IMG/VR virus record: IMGVR_UViG_3300004457_000113
Coordinates: 1-38,895 of that record
Source of the DNA: a virus
DNA: 38,895 nt
Reading direction: 5' to 3' (one strand)
Shown here: positions 19,101 to 24,578 of the stretch, one piece after another
How positions within the stretch are numbered: position 1 is the stretch's first letter
How the letters are laid out: every line of letters starts with the position of its first letter
Made by a program: the position numbers and the translations under genes
Notes under the pieces: generated by a model
Seen by the model: the letters and a program-made list of their open reading frames with translations, nothing else
Told to the model about the DNA's origin: nothing
The model's database searches: none

Positions 19101-19584
19101 TCTGTTGAGCAAGAGCAATGAATCGGTTCATACCTTCTTCTGTTTCCATTTCACCGACTTGAGCCATCAAAAGACCTGCTCTTGTTGCCTCAATAACTGC
19201 AAGTTGCGACTTTAAAACACCCTTAAGTTGGGATGTTCTTGCTGCGGCTGCTAATGATTCTGCTCCAGTAAATGCGAAAGCATGACCCATTTCTCTTGCT
19301 GCATCAGCAAATTCTATGACTTCGCTTTTAGAAGCGTTGTAAAACTTTCGCACACGTACTAACTGTTCTTCATACTCAAGAAAAGAATTTGTCATTTCTT
19401 CCGTAGTCTGAAGAATCATATCAGACATTCCTTGAAATGCGTCAGCGATACCGCTATACGCATCCATCATGATTGCCTTTTGAACAGTCGCTGCTGCTTG
19501 AGTATCACCCAGAAGTCTTTGTGCTTGGAATTGACCTACGATGTCGAAGAAAATACGTGCTGCTCCGACTTTTGCCATTCTCAT
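16162..19584 (-). CDS. Tail tape measure protein
   Basis: This 1140-residue protein sits between the tail assembly chaperone and the tail hub, the standard tape measure position. The first 400 residues are helical and resemble the TP901-type conserved region (for example EYEEQLVRVRKFYNAS and GTGLRMIYQRLGN). Long coiled coils rich in Ala, Gln, Lys and Glu follow (about 480-740). A hydrophobic segment near 775-850 (MMVGSLVPAFAATTKAIKAA, then an Ala/Gly/Leu-rich stretch) may enter the host membrane during DNA delivery. Length would predict a tail of roughly 170 nm at 1.5 angstrom per residue, if the whole chain is helical. The first ATG overlaps the upstream stop; the second ATG, at 19578, has GGTGA at a better distance and may be the real start. 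Confidence 0.93.
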   Translation of the reverse strand: MRMAKVGAARIFFDIVGQFQAQRLLGDTQAAATVQKAIMMDAYSGIADAFQGMSDMILQTTEEMTNSFLEYEEQLVRVRKFYNASKSEVIEFADAAREMGHAFAFTGAESLAAAARTSQLKGVLKSQLAVIEATRAGLLMAQVGEMETEEGMNRFIALAQQTQFMYGGLTKARFEALDAESQANMVRETSIRTLDQLNTIENSSVATMQDITFVLNQFASQANIAGESIGEMAAMSALLLETGEEVSRAGTGLRMIYQRLGNANNQATKAIAELIPGLDAQGVAQLKLSDVIKQIAPYYNDMESAEKRSLAVSIAGSRHYIKFLKIMENQTRLTELQTAAFQGQYGAIEEFENKQESASFTIQQMSAEIENLQVELGEKLAPAYMTAYRAEEFFLRRAQDILALPGFENIIGGAIGLSNAFDKIVRPVTDMGLNMFNIVIAMKTLQAVQPENMKLIMGAAAKYRQQSAAMMENALVKQSLTDVTILEIQINNRLQETLKRGASQAVTDARVQHSLAKTKLKIETDSLKAAIAKHKIAAEGDGKEALAAQKALVAATNQLERVESKLTNTIARKQVAVDKAIMNDQLEISISAGVVAGKKAREMMEKRSLDVITKTVIEQRELNQGIALHSKIMGEEVVLYKALAPHVLAMLQVKQSEILATQQEAKARLASLHGLKAKKIADGEDITAINLKINETKELVMALGQERAEVSGLIHAHNSHMNSLKSSSMAHMGLGAQIKSTTKDFFANGAAMKSAKAAMMPMTMLIPMITDESKTMSAMMYGMGIMMVGSLVPAFAATTKAIKAAGIAAGMTAGLLSGLTLGLSALAIYEGFELFDTILGDKFASDIGQVAEMNSQLDKTAMLLTDLQGGAAKGEVYEPLFGDTTFEDLKENSQLAVQTIDSIESRIAGLVETRQKLISAGDVEGAAALGSEIASLDTVLDKTQAISEAQKIIASGGSRYQDLGSYTLEKESDLSYNPFVALYRGATDDAYRYHLEYTNLQGEFVKETFDREYKAQNRIVELKESQFIQIDDLTMEYYANLLDVQDNANSDMLDADRQLYNDLASEQNQFANAREELFFGTRANFTGAIYKQVTQGGVESLLHKVEIVQSNTFNGYNTEEMVDRVTKGVLEEIRAQTGGM

Positions 19585-19832
19585 TCACCGTTAATCCAAT
19601 CATTCATGGTTTGACTTGTCATCTTTTCTCTCTTTTGATTTCTTTTAGCAACTGCTCTTTTTGCTCGTCTTGATGATGATTCGTTATTACTTTTTTCTGT
19701 TTGTTCTGTAATTCTGTCTGATATTTCTGCTGCGATTAGCAAATCATATTCTAACTTAATGAAGCCGCCTTCGCAATCGTACTTCTCAAATAAATCGCTT
19801 GGTAATACTCCTTTAAACGTGGAGCATAGCAT
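19581..19832 (-). CDS. Tail assembly chaperone, frameshift-extended part (GT-like)
   Basis: This 83-residue ORF has an acidic/hydrophobic N-terminal half and a very basic C-terminal half (SSRRAKRAVAKRNQKREK). It has no Shine-Dalgarno sequence before its first ATG. Its reading frame is the -1 frame relative to the upstream chaperone gene and stays open back to the slippery sequence at 19856-19862. It is therefore best read as the T part of a G-GT pair: a minority of ribosomes shift and make a fusion of about 200 residues. In lambda-like phages this fusion binds the tape measure protein, whose gene follows directly here. Confidence 0.75.
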   Translation of the reverse strand: MLCSTFKGVLPSDLFEKYDCEGGFIKLEYDLLIAAEISDRITEQTEKSNNESSSRRAKRAVAKRNQKREKMTSQTMNDWINGE

Positions 19833-19846
19833 AGGCGCAACTTGAG

Positions 19847-20197
19847 TTAGGATTCTAAAGGGACTGCACCCTCCATGTCGTCTCCACGAACAAAGCCGAG
19901 AAGCATTCGCAATTCACCTGCGGTAAGCATATCAGCATCGACATTTTCGGAAATAATACAGCGAGGAACCCAATCTTGAATTTGAGCAGTTAATCCGCCG
20001 CCTTGTTCTTCAAGTTCGTTTGCAAATTCTTGTTGTTGTTCATCGGACCATTCTTCTGGGTTTACTCCGAAGTGTCGGAATTTACGCAAGGTTTTGGCTT
20101 GGATTGCTTCTATTCGCAACTTATCCATACCAGATGCTTGGCGCACCCAAATTTTTGTTCCATCATTCAATTCTATCTCTTTTCTTAGTACAGGCAT
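19847..20197 (-). CDS. Tail assembly chaperone (G-like)
   Basis: This protein of about 116 residues lies between the tail tube gene and the tape measure gene, the normal site of the tail assembly chaperone. It is acidic and helical (PEEWSDEQQQEFANELEEQ in the middle) and begins with a short beta-rich part (KEIELNDGTKIWVRQ). The ATG at 20197 is used; an in-frame GTG at 20206 is possible. Near its end the mRNA reads gtC CCT TTA gaa tcc taa, containing the canonical heptamer CCCTTTA for -1 frameshifting a few codons before the stop. The protein should coat and stabilise the tape measure protein during tail assembly and be absent from the virion. Confidence 0.8.
   Translation of the reverse strand: MPVLRKEIELNDGTKIWVRQASGMDKLRIEAIQAKTLRKFRHFGVNPEEWSDEQQQEFANELEEQGGGLTAQIQDWVPRCIISENVDADMLTAGELRMLLGFVRGDDMEGAVPLES
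19856..19862 (-). promoter_or_regulatory. Programmed -1 ribosomal frameshift site
   Basis: The minus strand reads C CCT TTA in the zero frame of the chaperone gene, an exact X XXY YYZ slippery heptamer (X=C, Y=T, Z=A). A slip of one base back gives ccc ttt aga atc cta, which runs open into the downstream ORF (19581-19832). The zero-frame stop is three codons later. The same arrangement produces G and GT proteins in many tailed phages. Confidence 0.75.
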
Positions 20198-20280
20198 CTT
20201 TATCACTATTCTCTATCTCTGACCCGATGAAATTCATCGAGGAATCTAAACTTGCTATTACACTTAGCATACTAAACACC

Positions 20281-20472
20281 TCAGCCTACTGCTTCGTATG
20301 TTATAACGGCCATCATATTATTACCGTGATTTAATCTCACGATATTAACTGATATAACTTCGTCTTGACCATCTACATTCGCTCTAAGCGAGGTTTGTAT
20401 CTGTGTGTGAATTGTTGTATGTGTTCCATATACTACTAATGAGGATATGTTTGCGGCGTTTTGGACAGGCAT
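20281..20472 (-). CDS. Small protein between tail tube and chaperone genes
   Basis: This 63-residue protein starts at an ATG with a strong GGAGGGA ribosome binding site just upstream. It is polar and beta-rich (LVVYGTHTTIHTQIQTSL, then ISVNIVRLNHGNNMMAVI), as small tail-associated proteins often are. A tail completion or tube-associated role would suit the position, but I do not recognise its family. A 74-base spacer follows it before the chaperone gene. Confidence 0.6.
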   Translation of the reverse strand: MPVQNAANISSLVVYGTHTTIHTQIQTSLRANVDGQDEVISVNIVRLNHGNNMMAVITYEAVG

Positions 20473-20488
20473 CTAAATCCCTCCAACC

Positions 20489-21532
20489 TCAAGCGTCATA
20501 GTTTGAAAGTCCATCTGCTGATTTACAGGTAATTTGCATTACTTTGTTTGCATCGCCCAAATCGTAAAGTCCGTGAAAGTTCACAGTCATTGTTTGTGTA
20601 TCACGACCAGATACTGATGTTTCTGGCATTTCAAAGTGAACCTTAAAGAAATCGAATCGGATAAAGTTATCAGCATCAGCGACAAAGAACGCTGAAAGAG
20701 CAGGTGAAGCAGAGCCGGGATTTGATAATGCTTGACCATTTGCTTTTGTAGCACCCATCAATTCATTAAAAAATGGTTCGTTTTCGGTTGCATCTCCTGT
20801 AAGTAAAGACTTATGGAAAGTAATACTTCCTGTAACTTCTCGAAGTGTAACAGGAGGCGCACGAATACAGGTATCGCTTCCTAAAGCATACGAGTTATCC
20901 ATGTCTCGACCTGTCTTGATTTCAAAGTCAATACTTTGAACAAGTCCAGAATGACCTCCTGCTGTTGTATCAGCCTCACCTTCAAATCGAACAAAGGTTT
21001 TTGCGAAATGTGCTGCATCTCCTGTATAAGTTGGTACTGCTGTTGCAAGAGCCGCCGTTGAAGAATTTTGTTCTGCACCAACTGTATTAACAGTCATCAT
21101 AGCGTATTCTCCAATGCTTGCTGAAATACTAACAGATTCAAGAACTTGGCCTGCAAATATATGTTCTTTGTCATCACGACCTACACGGAATGTATAGGAA
21201 GGAAGAGAATCAGTCGAAGTAATTGCAAGTTCATCAAATGTGCGAGTATCATTACCACCGCCGCTTCCGGGTGAGTCATTACCCATAATGCCATGAAGCA
21301 TCATAAAAACAAATTTGTCTGGTTGCAAAGCCATGCTGATTGAACCTTCTGCGATTTTCTTGCTAACAATTGCTTTTGCTGCATTGTAGTAGTTCATATC
21401 ATTTCGCTTCAATACATCGTAAGATTGTTGGAACGATTCAGATTCAACTTCCCCAACTGCGGTTGCAGCGACAGGACTATTGTATGTTGCTTCTTTACCT
21501 GCGCTAACGTAGCGTGTATGGTTTGTAGTCAT
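20489..21532 (-). CDS. Major tail tube protein
   Basis: This 347-residue protein lies between the tail terminator and the chaperone/tape measure genes, where the tail tube gene is expected. Its sequence is Ser/Thr/Gly-rich and beta-rich (SISMALQPDKFVFMMLHGIM, YTFRVGRDDKEHIFAGQVLE, VTLREVTGSITFHKSL). It begins with a loop-like segment, YVSAGKEATYNSPVA, similar to the start of many tube proteins of the long-tailed type. It is longer than a minimal tube protein (about 200 residues), so extra surface domains are likely. A TATA box 27 bases upstream suggests its own promoter inside the late operon, consistent with high demand. Confidence 0.8.
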   Translation of the reverse strand: MTTNHTRYVSAGKEATYNSPVAATAVGEVESESFQQSYDVLKRNDMNYYNAAKAIVSKKIAEGSISMALQPDKFVFMMLHGIMGNDSPGSGGGNDTRTFDELAITSTDSLPSYTFRVGRDDKEHIFAGQVLESVSISASIGEYAMMTVNTVGAEQNSSTAALATAVPTYTGDAAHFAKTFVRFEGEADTTAGGHSGLVQSIDFEIKTGRDMDNSYALGSDTCIRAPPVTLREVTGSITFHKSLLTGDATENEPFFNELMGATKANGQALSNPGSASPALSAFFVADADNFIRFDFFKVHFEMPETSVSGRDTQTMTVNFHGLYDLGDANKVMQITCKSADGLSNYDA

Positions 21533-21555
21533 AGATAAACCATTCTCGGCTTATC

Positions 21556-21563
21556 TTATAATA
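21556..21563 (-). promoter_or_regulatory. Internal late TATA box before the tail tube gene
   Basis: On the minus strand TATTATAA is centred about 27 bases before the tail tube ATG at 21532, in the 36-base gap after the tail terminator gene. It could give a leaderless message for the tail tube and downstream tail genes. It lacks the ACGTTTAATAG form of the two late promoters at 33.6-34.0 kb. Confidence 0.5.
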
Positions 21564-21568
21564 GTTTC

Positions 21569-22654
21569 TCATACTTCTCTAAAGAACATCCGAATCTTTT
21601 TCATATAAGTAAGGTTTAGGACGTGAACGCAGATAACTTCGTCGTCATCAATTTTACTATCCAGACTTGCATCATAGGAAATTAAAGAATCGACTCCACC
21701 TTGAAGTCCAGTTTGAGTATATAGTTCGTCAAATACTTCTCCCATAATTGATGCTCCTAAACGATAAGCATTGCGATAATCAGTACCTCTCGTAGTTACA
21801 TACACGATGACATTGTATCTTTGGTCGGTACGACTTCCTGCTAATGTCAAAAAATCTGGAGAGTCTACTTTTTGTGTAAGAACGTGGATTGAAGGGGGAT
21901 GTACCCTGCTAATCATAGCATTAGAGGAAAGGTCATATCCATATTGAATAGCATCTCCTACATGGGTACGTATGTAATATCTACGTGAACCTTTTAGAAT
22001 GTTTACGACGTTAAATCCTGTTTGGTACAGCGTTTGAGTAGTCCAGTCGCTCATATCCATTTCGTCTGGAGAATAAGCACCAAAAGAAGTGTAATAAACG
22101 ACATACCAATCGAGTGTCCCATTCGTGTTTCCAAAGAAAGCACCTTGAGAAGAAGAAGAACTTCCAGTTGCTTGAATGTAATAGGCAGCCCCTCCGTCAT
22201 CTTCTACGATGTCATAGAAGTATAAATAAGCATTTCCATCTGAATCCAAAGTAAGTCGCAACAATAAAGGGACTGGTTCTTCTCCTATCATAGTCAAATC
22301 TAAATCTGTTTTTGTAGTAGTAGTAGCACCTACTAATTTTATGCCTGTATTAGTCCCATTTGACTGCACTTCTATGCGATGGGTTCCATTGTCTAAGGAA
22401 AGCAAAACTGTGCCGTCAGAAGGCGTAACTTCGTACTTTATGCCTGCTATAATAGTTAAGTCATTATCATCATTACCGACAGTCTGTTTCCATGTCTGGC
22501 CGCTTCCAGATATTCTCCATGCGTCTCCAGATACTGCGCCATCGCTCGAACTTCCTGTTAAAGACCATGCAGTATTATTGTTTCCTACTGGACTTGCAGG
22601 GTCATTACCCCCTAATCTCGCATTCCAATAATGATTTAATTTTGCTACTGACAT
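21569..22654 (-). CDS. Tail terminator-like protein fused to a lectin-like domain
   Basis: In this 361-residue protein the first 200 residues look like a LamG/concanavalin-type beta sandwich (KLNHYWNARLGG, LTIIAGIKYEV, LLLRLTLDSDGNAYLYFYD, LDWYVVYYTSFGAY). The last 150 residues (QRYNVIVYVTTRGTDYRNA, VICVHVLNLTYMKKIRMFF) have the character of a tail terminator, which closes the top of the tail tube. The position between the gp10-like neck gene and the tail tube gene supports this. Terminators are usually about 130-150 residues, so the lectin-like part is an addition that would be displayed at the neck. The start ATG directly abuts the upstream stop (TAGATG). Confidence 0.6.
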   Translation of the reverse strand: MSVAKLNHYWNARLGGNDPASPVGNNNTAWSLTGSSSDGAVSGDAWRISGSGQTWKQTVGNDDNDLTIIAGIKYEVTPSDGTVLLSLDNGTHRIEVQSNGTNTGIKLVGATTTTKTDLDLTMIGEEPVPLLLRLTLDSDGNAYLYFYDIVEDDGGAAYYIQATGSSSSSQGAFFGNTNGTLDWYVVYYTSFGAYSPDEMDMSDWTTQTLYQTGFNVVNILKGSRRYYIRTHVGDAIQYGYDLSSNAMISRVHPPSIHVLTQKVDSPDFLTLAGSRTDQRYNVIVYVTTRGTDYRNAYRLGASIMGEVFDELYTQTGLQGGVDSLISYDASLDSKIDDDEVICVHVLNLTYMKKIRMFFREV

Positions 22655-23350
22655 CTAATTCACACCAAACCCGCTTGCTAATCCTGCTGCTTTTACTACA
22701 TCCTTTGCGTTTTTCTCAAACTCTTTTGTAGTCTCTCTATCAATTACTTTCATGTAATCAAAAGTTTTCTTGAATCCGGGATGAGTACCTTTCTTCATCA
22801 TACCCATAGTAAAGTCTCCGGGAAACCCTGTTTTCTTGTAGTATGCTGCACTACTTCTTACCATATCTGGTAAATAATGGGGATATTTGTATGGTTTATG
22901 ACCTTCTGCTACAAGTAATGAAAGATTCATACCACGACTTCCTACACGTCCTTTGTGTGCTGTTTCAAATGAAGTACCAGAGTGAACACGAATATGAGAT
23001 TGTCCGGGAACATCATCTTGTCGCAAAGCATTTGCTAAAGTTACATAGATGTTTTTGCTCGGACCTTCGCCCCATGTAGGAGGAACACTAACTCCTACTA
23101 AAGCACCTGCCATTTTTCGCAACTTTTCTTGAGTACGTTCTATCGCTACTTGCGCTGCTGCTTTAAGCGCAGTTTTCAGATGTCTTTCTCCTTCAAAACC
23201 TAAATTATTTATTGCTTGAACAAGGGCTTCGTCGTCCCAATCGAGACGAAATTGCATTTGATATGCGCCATTAGTAGAAAGAGTTGATTTTCCTCTGGTG
23301 GTATATCCTTTAGGTCCACCGCCAGAACCATGACGTATTGTTCGTCGCAT
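22655..23350 (-). CDS. HK97 gp10-like neck protein
   Basis: This 231-residue protein has a basic N-terminus (MRRTIRHGSGGGPKGY) and the typical gp10-like pattern. A helical stretch of repeated Ala and Glu (GERHLKTALKAAAQVAIERTQ) is followed by a segment with short beta strands, and the C-terminal signature GTHPGFKKTFDYM leads into a last helix. Proteins of this family join the connector to the tail in long-tailed phages. Its place between the connector (23355-23879) and the tail terminator matches HK97 order. The first 35 residues are an extension compared with short homologues. Confidence 0.8.
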   Translation of the reverse strand: MRRTIRHGSGGGPKGYTTRGKSTLSTNGAYQMQFRLDWDDEALVQAINNLGFEGERHLKTALKAAAQVAIERTQEKLRKMAGALVGVSVPPTWGEGPSKNIYVTLANALRQDDVPGQSHIRVHSGTSFETAHKGRVGSRGMNLSLLVAEGHKPYKYPHYLPDMVRSSAAYYKKTGFPGDFTMGMMKKGTHPGFKKTFDYMKVIDRETTKEFEKNAKDVVKAAGLASGFGVN

Positions 23351-23354
23351 CGTA

Positions 23355-23879
23355 TCAAGCCTGCCCTAAGTGAGCAAGTCTTTGTAGTTCATCATATCCT
23401 CTTTCTCTTAGGTTTTTGCCTCTAAGGTCGCCAGAGTTTTGATGAGTTGCTTCATCTTCCATGTAAAGACCACTTGCTATATCTGCACATATCTCTCGCA
23501 AGACGTGTGCCATTTGTCCTTCTTGAACTGCTACTCCACTTGCATGGTCGAAAGATAGTCCTGTAACTCCTGTTAAGTCGTTAGTAGATTTACCAGTCCA
23601 TGTAAAGGAATCGCCATCGACATTTCCAGAGCCTGCTGACGAAAAGGATGTTCCGCTTGCTAAAGTAATAGTCGTAGAGCCTGCTGTAAATGAGCCATTT
23701 AGAGTGGTATCTGCTATCGACTTACTCGGTTCGTTTCTTCCGTAATCAAGAAAGCATTGGTCAATCTTAATAGATGCTCTGCGAACACATGAAGTAATTC
23801 GACTTGTCGCTCTTGTACGCTGTGCGCTATCAAGACCAAGTCGCATTCCTACATCGGCCACAGAACAATAGTAGGTCAT
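23355..23879 (-). CDS. Head-tail connector (gp6-like) with beta insertion
   Basis: This 174-residue protein starts with a helical segment typical of connector adaptors (VADVGMRLGLDSAQRTRATSR and VRRASIKIDQCFLDYG) and ends with another helical part (VLREICADIASGLYMEDEA, then LRERGYDELQRLA). Between them is a Gly/Ser/Thr-rich beta insertion of about 60 residues, which is not part of minimal adaptors. The gene overlaps the SAP protein gene by four bases (ATGA). It should form the ring under the portal. Confidence 0.75.
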   Translation of the reverse strand: MTYYCSVADVGMRLGLDSAQRTRATSRITSCVRRASIKIDQCFLDYGRNEPSKSIADTTLNGSFTAGSTTITLASGTSFSSAGSGNVDGDSFTWTGKSTNDLTGVTGLSFDHASGVAVQEGQMAHVLREICADIASGLYMEDEATHQNSGDLRGKNLRERGYDELQRLAHLGQA

Positions 23880-24151
23880 TCAGTAGCCTCCAAAAGCCTT
23901 TCAACCAATTCCTTTTTGATACCTTTAGTATCTACACCACGTTCTTCGCAAAGAACAATGAGTTCATCTTTCTTTAGTTTGCTAAGTTGTGATTTTGAAG
24001 GAAGGTCATCTACTACATCTTTTATTTCTTCTACTGCTTCGATGATTTCATCTAAAGTTAATTTACCATCAGCAAGAAATTTGCGATATAATTTGTATCC
24101 TGCGCTTAGTAGAATAGCACCTGCTACTCCATAGTATAAGTATTCATTCAT
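23876..24151 (-). CDS. Single-pass membrane protein with SAP-like domain
   Basis: This protein of about 91 residues starts with a hydrophobic helix (YYGVAGAILLSAGYKLY), followed by an acidic helical linker (LDEIIEAVEEIKDVVDD). It ends with LKKDELIVLCEERG, then a TKGIKKELVERL segment, which closely matches the SAP DNA-binding motif. The ATG at 24151 is preferred because GGAGAG lies 7-8 bases upstream; the longer frame would need a TTG. A membrane anchor joined to a DNA-binding SAP motif is unusual for a gene in the head-neck block. It may tether DNA or the capsid to the membrane, but this is inference. Confidence 0.75.
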   Translation of the reverse strand: MNEYLYYGVAGAILLSAGYKLYRKFLADGKLTLDEIIEAVEEIKDVVDDLPSKSQLSKLKKDELIVLCEERGVDTKGIKKELVERLLEATE

Positions 24152-24317
24152 TTTTATCTCTCCATTCAATTGATTTTATTGAAGAATGAGGCAGGGACAT
24201 AAATGGCCTATCTTCTCCCACCCTATATAGTTTGTAACCATGTGGTGTCTCTTCAATCTTTACCCTCGAAAAGCATTTTTCTGGGGGCGTATATACAATC
24301 TTACCTATTTTTATCAT
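24144..24317 (-). CDS. Small 57-residue protein
   Basis: ATG 24317 follows AAGGTGA at a spacing of about six bases, a strong archaeal ribosome binding site. The frame runs 57 codons to a TGA that overlaps the start of the next gene. The product is basic and beta-like (MIKIGKIVYTPPEKC, then HGYKLYRVGEDRPFM). No family is recognised. Tight overlap on both sides and the strong ribosome binding site support it as real. Confidence 0.6.
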   Translation of the reverse strand: MIKIGKIVYTPPEKCFSRVKIEETPHGYKLYRVGEDRPFMSLPHSSIKSIEWRDKNE

Positions 24318-24408
24318 TTTTCTTCACCTTTTTAAATATACCATTTATTTTTTCTTGTTTATCCATTAGTTGTGCCATGTATTCGTCTAAATATCTACAT
24401 CTCGTCAT
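24301..24408 (-). CDS. Very small 35-residue basic protein
   Basis: This short frame begins at an ATG overlapping the stop of the preceding small gene (CTATGA) and ends inside the start region of the next. The product is charged and helical (LDEYMAQLMDKQEKINGIF, then KKVKKNDKNR). It could be a coupled small peptide, or merely the spacer that carries the ribosome binding site of the gene at 24317. Weakly supported. Confidence 0.35.
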   Translation of the reverse strand: MTRCRYLDEYMAQLMDKQEKINGIFKKVKKNDKNR

Positions 24409-24578
24409 AGGTTATTCCATCCATTTATTGTTTCTTGCGTTGGAGGTGTACCCCAATCGCTTGGCCATTCGACCATGTTGAGTTGTCCTTCTACAAACAT
24501 TGTGCAATGAATAGCATAATCAAAGTCAGTAAAACCTGCATTGTGCATTCCAGTTGTCATTTGTTGTGGTGTTGTCAT
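24405..24578 (-). CDS. Small 57-residue protein downstream of the fibre gene
   Basis: The ATG at 24578 overlaps the stop of the fibre gene as TAATG, the same junction type seen at other late gene boundaries here. The 57-residue product has an N-terminal polar part rich in Thr, Gln and Met and a Trp/Pro-containing end (MVEWPSDWGTPPTQETINGW). Such short proteins next to fibre genes are often fibre chaperones or attachment proteins, but no family is recognised. Confidence 0.55.
   Translation of the reverse strand: MTTPQQMTTGMHNAGFTDFDYAIHCTMFVEGQLNMVEWPSDWGTPPTQETINGWNNL

Noticed and set aside
24203-24481. 92-codon plus-strand ORF in the gap between the fibre and SAP genes
   Set aside because: It is antisense to the late operon, rich in Leu/Phe/Ser runs typical of reverse frames, and overlaps three better-supported minus-strand small ORFs.
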